64,000 nucleotides of DNA, from assembly GCF_019805165.1 (NCBI RefSeq), contig NZ_RWIJ01000102.1, forward strand, positions 1-64,000. The letters are read 5' to 3'. Source of the stretch: Azospirillum sp. 412522 (lineage in GTDB: Bacteria; Pseudomonadota; Alphaproteobacteria; Azospirillales; Azospirillaceae). A model generated the notes under the pieces. That model had not been told where the DNA came from. It saw nothing but the letters and a program-made list of their open reading frames with translations, and made no database searches. The stretch's first letter is position 1. Each line of letters begins with the position of its first letter. Of this stretch, positions 1 to 8,075 are shown piece after piece. Made by a program: the position numbers and the translations under genes.

Positions 1-10
1 GGTGACGGTC

Positions 11-84
11 TGGGGGATCGTCTAGCGGTAGGACAGCGGACTCTGACTCCGCCAGCCTAGGTTCGAATCCTAGTCCCCCAACCA
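11..84 (+). tRNA. tRNA-Gln (anticodon CUG)
   Basis: A full cloverleaf can be drawn. The acceptor stem TGGGGGA pairs with TCCCCCA, the anticodon stem is GCGGA/TCCGC, and the loop CTCTGAC gives anticodon CTG, which reads CAG. The T arm is CTAGG-TTCGAAT-CCTAG and CCA is encoded at 82-84. An integrase gene begins 44 bases downstream in the same direction, so the 3' end of this tRNA is the likely attachment site of the adjoining island. Confidence 0.95.
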
Positions 85-127
85 ACCTTTTGAAATCAAA
101 GACAGTTTCGCTGGTGGCCTGAGTGGC

Positions 128-1801
128 GTGGAGCAAATGCTCCATAGGCTGCTCCACACTCGTTTGGAGTGCGTGGTCATGCAGCATGTGTGTCGGCGGG
201 CTGGTACCTTCCATTTTCGGCGCCGCGTCCCCGGGCGCCTGCGGGATCGACTCGGCGGCAAAGCGGAGATCTACCGTTCGCTGGAGACCTCCAGCCCGCG
301 TGAAGCAGGGATCCGGTCCCGTCTTCTCTTCCTCGAAAGCGAGCGCCTCTTCGCTGCCCTGGAGCATGACCCGGCGCTGCCGGTGGATGCTGCCCGGCGG
401 CTGATGCGCGACTTGGTCGGCCCGGCCGCCTGGGTGCACGCCGACCTTGTCCTGCGGCGGCCTTTCGGACAGGTTCTTTCCCCGCCGCAGACGGTCCCAG
501 TACCGGGACTTGTGCAGGCGGCCATGCCGTCAGGGGCCGAATTGGCGTTGGACATGACGGCCTGCGAGGATACCGCAGGGCCTTCCTCGCCGTCGCCTGA
601 GGCCTATCGGATGGCTGAGCTTTTTGAGCCGTCCGCGGCATCAGGACCGCCATCGACCGTGCCATCTGGCGATGCCAGAGCGAAGCCCATGGGCGCCGGG
701 GCGTCCGGCGAGCCGCCGTCCGATGCCCCGATGTTCGGCGCGCTGACCGAGACGCATATCGAGCAGATGGTCGGGACGGGCGCATGGAGCGCGCAGCAGA
801 CCGCACTCCAGAACCGGGCCACCTTCCGCCTCTGGATCGAGTTCCACGGCGATCGCCCAGTTGACCGTTATTCCCGCCGCGATGCCTCGTCGTTCATGGG
901 GGCACTGCGCAAGCTGCCCCGGATGCACGGCCGGTCGCCGTCATTGAAGGGGACAATGCGCGAGAACATCGAACTGGCCACCCGCATGGCCCAACGCGGT
1001 GGCAAGCAGTTGCCTCTGTTGGCGATGAAGACGATCAAACGGCACATGAGCGCGCTGCACGGCTACTGGGATTGGCTCAGGCAACACGGTCACCATGAGT
1101 TCGTGGCGAATCCGTTCGCTGGCTTCGATTATCCGGAGGGCAAGCCAGCCTCGGAACTGCGGTCGATGTGGAGCGACGCCGACCTGAAGCGCCTGTTCGG
1201 TTCAAGGCTGTGGGTTGGCCCAGAGGTGGATCGCCGTAGCGCCGCCTTCTGGCTCCCTATTATCGGCTTGCTGACGGGGATGCGGCTCGAGGAGATTGCT
1301 CAGCTGCACACGGCCGACATCAGAAAACGGGATGGCATCGACTTCTTCCTGGTCCATGCGGAAGATGAACGGCGGACAAAAAACGCTAACTCAGTGCGTG
1401 AGGTGCCGATCCCTGGCGGCCTCATCGCCCTGGGCTTCATGACGCTGGTCGCCGAACGGCGCAGGACGAACAGCAAGCGGCTTTGGCCGGACCTGAGCGG
1501 CCAGGGGCCTGATCGGCGGCTGGGCGCCTACTACACGCGGCGCTTCACCGAGTACCGCCGAGAAATCGGGATCTACAAGCCTGGCGTCGACTTCCACAGC
1601 TTCCGCGGGACCTTTGAGACACTGATCCTAAACGCCGGTGCGAACCCGGTGTTCGTCAAGGCGATCATGGGGCACAGCACCTCCGACCTGATCGGGGAAG
1701 GCAGCCGCTACCTGAAACACGTCACGCTGAAGAACAAGCTGGAGGCGATGAATATGCTGAAGCTCGGGGTCGATTTGGGGTATCTGCTGCCAAACGCCTG
1801 A
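128..1801 (+). CDS. Tyrosine recombinase / site-specific integrase
   Basis: A 557-residue phage- or island-type integrase that would recombine the element with its attachment site, probably the adjoining tRNA-Gln. The N-terminal part (about 20-60, motif FHFRRRVPGRL) resembles the short arm-binding domain of alphaproteobacterial integrases. A SAM-like core-binding region lies near 200-320. The C-terminal catalytic domain shows the first Arg in TGMRLEEI (about 383), the HxxR box in HSFRGTFE (about 494), the following MGHST, and a candidate nucleophile Tyr in SRYLKHV. The start is GTG at 128; ATG at 137 is an equally possible in-frame start. The gene is intact, so the element could still be mobilised. 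No second copy of the tRNA end was recognised in the window, so the far boundary is unknown. Confidence 0.9.
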   Translation: MEQMLHRLLHTRLECVVMQHVCRRAGTFHFRRRVPGRLRDRLGGKAEIYRSLETSSPREAGIRSRLLFLESERLFAALEHDPALPVDAARRLMRDLVGPAAWVHADLVLRRPFGQVLSPPQTVPVPGLVQAAMPSGAELALDMTACEDTAGPSSPSPEAYRMAELFEPSAASGPPSTVPSGDARAKPMGAGASGEPPSDAPMFGALTETHIEQMVGTGAWSAQQTALQNRATFRLWIEFHGDRPVDRYSRRDASSFMGALRKLPRMHGRSPSLKGTMRENIELATRMAQRGGKQLPLLAMKTIKRHMSALHGYWDWLRQHGHHEFVANPFAGFDYPEGKPASELRSMWSDADLKRLFGSRLWVGPEVDRRSAAFWLPIIGLLTGMRLEEIAQLHTADIRKRDGIDFFLVHAEDERRTKNANSVREVPIPGGLIALGFMTLVAERRRTNSKRLWPDLSGQGPDRRLGAYYTRRFTEYRREIGIYKPGVDFHSFRGTFETLILNAGANPVFVKAIMGHSTSDLIGEGSRYLKHVTLKNKLEAMNMLKLGVDLGYLLPNA

Positions 1802-2024
1802 ATCAAACAGTTGCCCCAACTTTCGAGGAAGCGATATGTTCGGACGGAGTGGTGTCGCAGATGGCGATCGTGAAGCTGGCGCCGCCCTCTTTACTTGCTT
1901 TCGTTGCATTTCAATCAATTTGGCTGTATCCGCGCGACCGCGCAGGTGAACGCACTGCGCGGTTTCACCGCAAGGCCAAGTCCTGATAGTCCCTTCGCCT
2001 GGCGATTAGGGTGGGACTACTGTA

Positions 2025-2775
2025 CTAAGCGGATACCGATTCAGTCCGGACCACACCGGCCTCGGGCACTACATGCGTTGGCATCCGGACCGACCATGGG
2101 AATGGCGGCATCGCCGAGCGCTCGTACTGGTAGACGAGGAGTTCGGGCAGGTTTCGGTTGTGTAGGCCCGGCCGAGCCGGAACACGACGCTGTTCGGCGC
2201 CGCAACCGTCATGTGGATGCGCCGGACCCCTCTTCCCTCGAGCGCGACCATGGCGGCCAGGAAATCGGAGGCGAGCGCCTGCTGCTTCTCCTCCGACCAG
2301 TGGCAGTCCGGCCTCCCCTGGGGGAGGTAGATCCGCACCAGGGGTATGTTGCCCGTCGTGAGACGGAAGCCGGGCTCGTCGAGCTTGTAGGAAACCTCGA
2401 CCGCGACCGCGACGTCCGCCGTTCCGCGGGGCACCTTATCAAGTCCGTCCAGCTCGAAGCGATCGCCATCGTCGATACCGTCAAGCGGGCGCCACCGGCC
2501 CGGCTCACGCATCCAGTCCATGATGGTGATCGCGCCCTCGTCGCCAATAAGGAAGCCCGCCAGGAACGTCATGGGCACCGGGGCGACGCCGCCGTACACG
2601 ATGGAGACGTCCGCACGGTCGGCGTCGTCAGCGGTTGTTTCAAGGTCGTGCCAGATCAGCTTGGTCTTGGACAGCGCACGTTCCGGGTCCGTCACCCGGC
2701 CGTCGTGGACGAACGGGGTCATGTCAACCGGAATGGCCCGCCGGTGGCCGATCAGGGTTTCGGGCACCGCGTCTC
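2025..2775 (-). pseudogene. SAVED-domain protein, frameshifted and N-terminally truncated
   Basis: SAVED domains bind cyclic oligonucleotides in CBASS effectors. The frame contains the typical opening SIVYGGVAPVPMTFLAGFL, a DW motif (ITIMDW) and the late block IHMTVAAPNSVVFRLGRAY. Directly after that block the frame is lost: the +1-shifted frame from about 2153 continues as PELLVYQYERSAMPPFPW and stops at 2025-2027, which is the expected C-terminal end of a SAVED domain. One missing C near 2153 would restore it. Upstream the frame stays open but loses recognisable content before about 2775, so any effector domain (nuclease, TIR or transmembrane) is absent. No CD-NTase gene lies nearby. It may be a decayed CBASS effector or contain a sequencing error. 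Confidence 0.6.
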
Positions 2776-2789
2776 TAAGCGGGCGGCCT

Positions 2790-3304
2790 GTGCTTCTGCA
2801 CGCGCGGGCACGACAGGTTCGAAGACGGCGCGATCGACCTGGCGGAGGCGTTCTCGAACCGGGTCTGCGAGGAAACCGGGGCACCGGGACGGCCGTGCCG
2901 CTGCGGCGGCTGTTGCGGACGCTGTCACCCGCCGAGGCCGGGCGCCAGGGGTATGAGCCAAGGGACCTGTCCCGGTGGCGGGCGCCACGCATTCCCGAGC
3001 TGGACCCGACGCTTTCCGCAACATTGGCGTAGCGGCACCCGCTGGTCATGGTCGGCCAGCTCGACGTGCCGCTCGGATGGGCGACCTCGCGTACACGTAC
3101 CTCGATCTCCTGACCCGCCCGTCCGAGCGGTCCGGCGTCTCATACCGCGTCGAGTTCCTGGACCATGAAGGCAGTCGGCTGCTCGCCGTCACCAGCCTGC
3201 CGATTGGGCGCAGCCTTGGATGACCTGTGCGGCCTCGGCGCGTTCCTTGAAGCGATGTCGCGGCACCTGGACCTGTACACCGGGATGCCTGTTTCTGTCA
3301 GCTG
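2790..3304 (+). pseudogene. Degraded coding stretch, family not recognised
   Basis: The plus strand between the SAVED fragment and the next gene reads as protein only when the frame is changed several times. It goes from GHDRFEDGAIDLAEAFSNRV, through LRTLSPAEAGRQGYEPRDLS, then YTYLDLLTRPSERSGVSYRV, to LGAFLEAMSRHLDLYTGM near the stop at about 3302-3304. Codon use looks like real coding sequence in each piece, which suggests a gene that has collected frameshifts. I cannot assign a family. Confidence 0.3.
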
Positions 3305-3681
3305 AAGCTATGCCTTTGCCCAGCCGAGGCTTCAACTTGCGGCTCTGGTTGACCACGCCACCGACACCCGCGGTCGCCCCCGTAGCTGTCCAGAGATCTT
3401 TCTTCGGTGGTGCGGAGAAGATGCCGCTTTTTGGAACTTCCCGCACGGTACACGGTGACGACCTGTTCGCCGTCGACGACCACCCGCGCTCCACGGAGGC
3501 GGCGTACCTGGTCCAGCAGGCGCTTCAGATAACGCTCGGCGGCTTGGCAGTCCTTCTCCCTGACCAAGTAGCCGTCTTCAACCTCCGTGCCGACCAGCAT
3601 GATCAGCTCAAGGTCATCGGCATGAAGGGCGCGTTGCGCCATTCTCGTGGTTGCGTGACGGGTGACGGACACGTCGGTCAT
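3298..3681 (-). CDS. DUF4258-like small protein, possible toxin partner
   Basis: A 127-residue protein with the opening VTRHATTRMAQRALHADDLE, typical of the DUF4258 type (an H..R..QR start and a small alpha/beta fold related to RelE-like toxins). The C-terminal 40 residues are low in recognisable structure. Its ATG overlaps the stop of the upstream XRE regulator by four bases (ATGA), so the two form one transcription unit and probably a functional pair. This regulator-plus-DUF4258 arrangement resembles toxin-antitoxin modules, but that is inference. A second DUF4258-like gene of this type occurs at 15015-15317. Confidence 0.55.
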   Translation of the reverse strand: MTDVSVTRHATTRMAQRALHADDLELIMLVGTEVEDGYLVREKDCQAAERYLKRLLDQVRRLRGARVVVDGEQVVTVYRAGSSKKRHLLRTTEERSLDSYGGDRGCRWRGQPEPQVEASAGQRHSFS

Positions 3682-4634
3682 GACACAGCTCCATCGCCTT
3701 CGCGGCCGAGCCCGAGGTCTTCGGCGGAAATCCCCAGTTCGGCAAAAAATTTCTCAGCGCGTTCGCGGGCTTCCTCTGACTTTTGCCGCAGCCACGCCAC
3801 GCGCTCGGCTGAACCCTTCTTGAACAGCTCGCGCGGCATTTCGTGCAGCGCCACGCTGCCGTCGAGAATGTCTTCGGCCAAGGTGACGTCACCGCCTGCC
3901 AGGGCGAGCGCCTCGTCACGGCAGACGCGATATTCCGTCCCGTACCTTCCGTCATAGCGGTCGACGCTCTCCACCCCTGGCACCCCGGCGGCGACTTCCC
4001 GCAGGTAGACGACCAGCGGGTTGTCCGCCCCTTCGTCGTAGTCGGCGTCGACATGCTCGAGCGCCAGCTTGGCGCCGAAAACATCCCGCTTTTTGATGGA
4101 TCGCTGCTCCCCTTGGATGGCCTCTTCCCCCACAAAGCTCAGTGCAACGATCTCACCCGGGAGGTGCGGAAAGTTCCTGGCCAGCTTATCCTCGTGGTCG
4201 AACAGCGTCAGGAGTTCACTGAGTTTTTCTTGGCGCCGCTTCAGGCTCTGCTCGCACACAAGCCCGACCAGCAGCGGCGCCAGCTCGACCATCCGGGGGA
4301 TCGAGATCCCATACCGGAGTGACGTCAGCGTGAAAGCGTTGCGAATGGCGCCGTCCATGCGGACGTTCAGCTGGTATTCCTCAGCCGACACCGCGGACGA
4401 CGGCTGCGCGTCCAGCGGCGGCAACGGCTTCCGCCCGCTCAGTACGTCCTCGTCGACGCCGAGCGCCTTGCACAGGGCCAGAAGCGTGTTCTTTCGAAGG
4501 TTCTTCTGGCGGCCGTTCTCAAGGCGATAGACGGTCTGTTTGGTGACGACCGCTTTTTCGGCAAGATTTGCTTGAGAATAGCTCTTCCGCTTGCGGAGTT
4601 CGATCAGACGTTGGGGGTCAATTTGCTGGGTCAT
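3678..4634 (-). CDS. XRE-family helix-turn-helix regulator
   Basis: A 318-residue protein with an N-terminal Cro/CI-type helix-turn-helix (about residues 8-60: IELRKRKSYSQANLAEKA, then VTKQTVYRLENGR). A long C-terminal part of unknown family follows, ending in a charged helical segment. It probably represses its own two-gene operon. ATG codons at 4640 and 4634 are both possible; 4634 was chosen as the closest start to the helix-turn-helix. The intergenic DNA upstream is AT-rich compared with its neighbours, and a perfect 7-bp inverted repeat lies at 4832-4850. Confidence 0.75.
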   Translation of the reverse strand: MTQQIDPQRLIELRKRKSYSQANLAEKAVVTKQTVYRLENGRQKNLRKNTLLALCKALGVDEDVLSGRKPLPPLDAQPSSAVSAEEYQLNVRMDGAIRNAFTLTSLRYGISIPRMVELAPLLVGLVCEQSLKRRQEKLSELLTLFDHEDKLARNFPHLPGEIVALSFVGEEAIQGEQRSIKKRDVFGAKLALEHVDADYDEGADNPLVVYLREVAAGVPGVESVDRYDGRYGTEYRVCRDEALALAGGDVTLAEDILDGSVALHEMPRELFKKGSAERVAWLRQKSEEARERAEKFFAELGISAEDLGLGREGDGAVS

Positions 4635-4831
4635 TGCCATTCTGCCGTGTCGCTGTTGGGCGTGTCTGGCAAAAATATGAGGCCAAAAATTTAGCACGGC
4701 AACCTACATATTCCCCTACATGAATATGAATTATGCTCCGATTCGGCGATATTATGTCGCCAGTTTTGCTTTGGGATGACACCGTTTTGCCACGGCAGCA
4801 ACGATCGCTACGTGATGCAGACCCTATGGGA

Positions 4832-4850
4832 ATGTCTATGGTGTAGACAT
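4832..4850. promoter_or_regulatory. Palindrome ATGTCTA-N5-TAGACAT, possible operator
   Basis: A perfect 7-bp inverted repeat with a 5-base spacer lies in the 566-bp gap (4635-5200) between the XRE regulator and the divergent metallophosphoesterase. Its size suits an XRE dimer, but it is about 200 bases from the regulator start. The rest of the gap holds no recognisable gene; the part at 4685-4760 is AT-rich and probably contains the promoter. Confidence 0.3.
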
Positions 4851-5200
4851 CCCGTTCATTCTGTGTGGTGTCGCCCGAGGCGATCGTGCCGCCCCACTGC
4901 CCAAGCGGATGGCCAACCACGCTCAGGCGACGAGAAGCCCGCTGCCTCCCACACCACCGCACACAGCCACCATGCAATCCTAAGAGGCATCTCATGTGAC
5001 GGAAGCCACCATTGATCGCAGGGTCCGTGTCGAGGTAAAATGGCGGGACCAATCTGGAGAAGTGCGACCGCGATGCTGGCCTTCGGCGTGCAGATACCGA
5101 CCCCCGCGAACGGCCCGACGGTGTCGGGCATTGCGAGCAAGCGCATGTAATCCGCCCCGGCGCCTCCTGGACGTCCGGGGCACCCGGTCAGGAGTTCCAG

Positions 5201-5854
5201 ATGGCGGTCTTCTTCACCAGCGACTCGCACTTCGGCCATGCCCGGATCCTTGAGCATTGCCGCCGCCCGTTTGCCAACATCGACGAGCATGATGAGGCGC
5301 TGATCGCCCGCTGGAACGCCGTGGTGGGCCCGGACGACGATGTCCACCACCTTGGGGATTTCGCGTACAAGTGCGACCCGAAGCGTCTGGCGGGCATCTT
5401 CAAGAAGCTGAACGGCCGCAAGCACCTCACGCTGGGGAACCACGAGAAAGCCCCCACGTTGCAGCAGCGCTGGGCGTCCGAGCTCGCGCCGTACCGCGAG
5501 ATCGTGGTCGGCGGCCAGCGCATCGAGCTTCTGCATTACGGGATGAGGGTGTGGAACGCGATGCGCTGGGGCACAATCCACCTCTACGGCCACAGCCATG
5601 GCAGTCTCCCGGGCAACCGCCAGAGCCTTGATGTGGGTGTGGACTGCTGGGACTTCGCTCCGGTCAGCCTCGAGCAGATCCGCGCACGCTTGGCCGAGCT
5701 CACGGAAATCCGCTACGTGGGGGGCCGACGAGGACTGAACGGCGGCCGGGCGGCGCTGGCGATCATCCCGCCTTATGCACGGCCTGGCTCAGGGCCCGGT
5801 CAAGCCGCCTGCGGGCACGTTCCTCGGTGCCGTAGCCCTGTAGCGCGCCGATGA
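5201..5854 (+). CDS. Calcineurin-like metallophosphoesterase
   Basis: A 217-residue protein with the metal-binding signature of the calcineurin-like phosphoesterase fold: SDSHFGH near the N-terminus, a GD motif in HHLGDFAYK, GNHE (about 85) and the GHSHG block (about 133). These small phage- or plasmid-type enzymes hydrolyse phosphodiesters or phosphomonoesters; the substrate is unknown. The last 45 residues, after the DVGVDCWDFAPVSLEQIRA region where family members usually end, look non-native and overlap a small open frame on the other strand, so the C-terminus may have been extended by a frameshift. It stands alone between an XRE unit and a broken phosphatase. Confidence 0.8.
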   Translation: MAVFFTSDSHFGHARILEHCRRPFANIDEHDEALIARWNAVVGPDDDVHHLGDFAYKCDPKRLAGIFKKLNGRKHLTLGNHEKAPTLQQRWASELAPYREIVVGGQRIELLHYGMRVWNAMRWGTIHLYGHSHGSLPGNRQSLDVGVDCWDFAPVSLEQIRARLAELTEIRYVGGRRGLNGGRAALAIIPPYARPGSGPGQAACGHVPRCRSPVARR

Positions 5855-5903
5855 TCTCGCTCATCATCAGGTCGCGCAGCCCCCTGTCGGCGGCGCTGTT
5901 CAC
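5763..5903 (-). CDS. Possible 46-residue small protein
   Basis: A short GTG-started frame encodes a charged helical peptide (DLMMSEIIGALQGYGTEERA) and overlaps the doubtful 3' end of the metallophosphoesterase on the opposite strand. Its codon use looks like coding sequence. No family is recognised. Confidence 0.25.
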   Translation of the reverse strand: MNSAADRGLRDLMMSEIIGALQGYGTEERARRRLDRALSQAVHKAG

Positions 5904-6124
5904 GATTCACAGGTGGGCGACCTCCTCGGCACTCAGGATGGCCTGAGCGATGCCTGAAGGCACCATCTCGTATCCTTGGCTCCCAATGGATGGCCACCCA
6001 CACGACCACGCCGCCTGCGCCTGCGGCGAGTTCTGGAACCGGGGCGACAGCTCGAGTGCCCAGTGTGTGGCGCGCCGTCGACGACACGGCTGCGTGCTTG
6101 GGAGGTCCCGGTGCACGGGCACCG

Positions 6125-6634
6125 GGGACTTGCTGATCTGCGGCTGTCTGGCGGTGCAGTCGGCCATGGCGGCGGCGGCGCGCGCAGGGCAGCCGATCGC
6201 CGCGGTGCTATCACTTCAATTCCCTGGGGCCGTCGACGGAGGCAGCGCCGCGCCGCGCGTAGGCACGGTGCCACAGTTGGTCATCGAGTGCGAAGACACG
6301 GCGGATGCCGCTCATCCCCGCGCACCCCGTCAGCACCACGACGAGGCCGCGCTGGGCTTCGCTCGTCAGTACGGTGGCAGGCTGCTGATCCACTGCCATC
6401 TTGGCATCGCGCGTTCGACCGCCATGGCGCTGGCTGTCGTCGCCGACGGCCTCGGATCGGGTCGGGAAGCCGAGGCGCTGGACCGGGTGCTGGCGGCACG
6501 CCCCTGCGCCACGCCGAATCCCTCTGATCGTTGCGCTGTCCGACCGCCTGCTCGACCGCGGTGGCCCGCTTGTGGCGGTGGTCGAAGGCCACCCCGACAT
6601 CGTCCGTCGGCGCGGCGGCCAGAGCTTCCCGTAA
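6125..6634 (+). pseudogene. Dual-specificity/tyrosine phosphatase-like gene, frameshifted
   Basis: The frame contains the protein tyrosine phosphatase P-loop HCxxGxxRS as LLIHCHLGIARSTAMALAVV, preceded by a beta-strand region with VPQLVIECEDTAD. Shortly after VLAARPCATPNP the sequence must change frame to continue with LIVALSDRLLDRGGPLVAVV and end at 6634. The start is also unclear. Active-site residues are intact, so the lesion is the frameshift near 6515-6525. The family removes phosphate from Tyr, Ser or Thr residues or nucleotides; the substrate is unknown. Confidence 0.5.
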
Positions 6635-6737
6635 GCCCGGCAGCATCCAGCGGCACCTGCGACCGGATGCCGGTGCGGCACATGCTCCTGACGCTCTGAT
6701 CGGTTTGCCTGCCAAAGCCTTGGTCGAGGCGTGGGCG

Positions 6738-7466
6738 TTATCGCTTCATGTCCTCGTGAATGCGTGCCGCGACATCCACAATCAGAGGGTGAGGGCCGGG
6801 GGCTGTCAGGTTGGCGTTCGCATACACATTGATCCCGTAGTAATCCAGCACCTGTGTTCCTCCCACCGACATCCCTCCAAGCACTGTAACCGCAAACATG
6901 CGAGTTTTGCTGAATGCCTGCTTGTAGCTGCCACCGCGGCTGCGGTTCGGCGACAAATCAAAAGCGTTGCCGACGCTGCCTCTGGCGATCCCGACACCCG
7001 CTCCTTTCGGGATATCCTTGCATTCAACTGCGACCTTCAGATCCTTGCCGGATGGGCGGCCGTCACCCGGCAGATTGCGCAGGTCGTCGCCGGTTTTTTG
7101 GGCAATAACGGACACGTCTTGTTCGTGGTTACTTCCAGAGCGTCCCTTGAACTGGACACTGTTGTGGATTTCATAAACGCGCTTGGCCCGACGCCCATGG
7201 AAGGTCAGGCGGATGAAACCTGGGCGCGGAGCGTTTGCGGTCGCCGGGTGGATCTTACCTGGGCTTTGCCTGATGACGAAGTGACTGGCGGGTGTTCCAG
7301 TATGGTCGCACACCTCCACCGTGGTCCGGTAGTAGGGCGACTTGAATTGGTAGGCGACTGACAGGGCGACAAGCGCCTCGTAGGCCGTCCCTGCTTTGTT
7401 AAAGGCGAAGCCGGGCGGCAGCGCGGCGCCAAGCTGGGTCAGCAGGTCGATGATCTCGGTACGCAT
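6738..7466 (-). CDS. PD-(D/E)XK nuclease-like protein
   Basis: A 242-residue protein of unknown family. A candidate PD-(D/E)XK active site is visible: Glu in VYEIHNSVQFKG, Asp in HEQDVSVIAQ and the E-x-K triad in VAVECKDIP, in the correct order and spacing for restriction-like nucleases. The C-terminal third is rich in Gly and beta strands (FAVTVLGGMSVGGTQVLDYY). The start is ATG at 7466, overlapping the stop of the upstream small gene (TGATG), so the two are translationally coupled. It sits between other nuclease genes, which suggests defence or element maintenance; this is inference. Confidence 0.55.
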   Translation of the reverse strand: MRTEIIDLLTQLGAALPPGFAFNKAGTAYEALVALSVAYQFKSPYYRTTVEVCDHTGTPASHFVIRQSPGKIHPATANAPRPGFIRLTFHGRRAKRVYEIHNSVQFKGRSGSNHEQDVSVIAQKTGDDLRNLPGDGRPSGKDLKVAVECKDIPKGAGVGIARGSVGNAFDLSPNRSRGGSYKQAFSKTRMFAVTVLGGMSVGGTQVLDYYGINVYANANLTAPGPHPLIVDVAARIHEDMKR

Positions 7467-7915
7467 CACGAGCCCTTCGACGGAAGGCTATCGAGGGTCC
7501 GCATGTTCCGTGCAAGGCCGAGAAGATGCTCGAGCTTGTCTGCAATTCGGACGGCATCGTCGGGCACGGCTGGAACGGCGCCAACCTCAGGATCGACCCA
7601 CTCCATCAGGCGTGCCTTAGGGTTATCGGTCACATCCTTCAGCCGATCCTCAGCTGCTTTCAGCAGGCGCACCCGGCCAATCGTCGCGCTCACCAGCATG
7701 TCGAGAGCGATATCGAATTGCTCTTCGGCATCATACGGTTGGGGATCGCTGATGCGGACACGCGGTGCATCATAACCGTCGGCCGGAGACTCCAGCTCTT
7801 CGGAGATCCGTCCGGTGAACAGGACAGAGCGGATCTCGTCGGCCAAGCCTGGAAACCCGCCCTGCTCGGCCACCCGAACCACATCTTCCGCTCGGGGATC
7901 GATTTTGTAATGCAT
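7466..7915 (-). CDS. Unrecognised protein coupled to the PD-(D/E)XK nuclease gene
   Basis: A 149-residue acidic protein, mostly helical, with no recognised domain. The start ATG at 7915 has a GGAGG about 8 bases upstream; longer in-frame starts lack such a site. Its stop overlaps the start of the nuclease-like gene. The coupling suggests a partner, for example an inhibitor, a targeting subunit or a sensor for that nuclease. Confidence 0.55.
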   Translation of the reverse strand: MHYKIDPRAEDVVRVAEQGGFPGLADEIRSVLFTGRISEELESPADGYDAPRVRISDPQPYDAEEQFDIALDMLVSATIGRVRLLKAAEDRLKDVTDNPKARLMEWVDPEVGAVPAVPDDAVRIADKLEHLLGLARNMRTLDSLPSKGS

Positions 7916-8075
7916 TCCACCGCCTCCAGCCATCCCAGCACCCAACCCGTCGCAACTACCTCTTTAGATAACGGTTTCGCAACTGTTTTGGTCGAATTTG
8001 GCGGGGTCGGCAACCCCTGAGAATATCCCGGTATGCAGGTTGCTCGGCAACCATGCAGAAGTGTCTGGGGTGGAA

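Noticed and set aside
2025..4700. Intact CBASS operon
   Set aside because: Only a frameshifted SAVED domain is present; no CD-NTase or ancillary Cap2/Cap3 genes were found.
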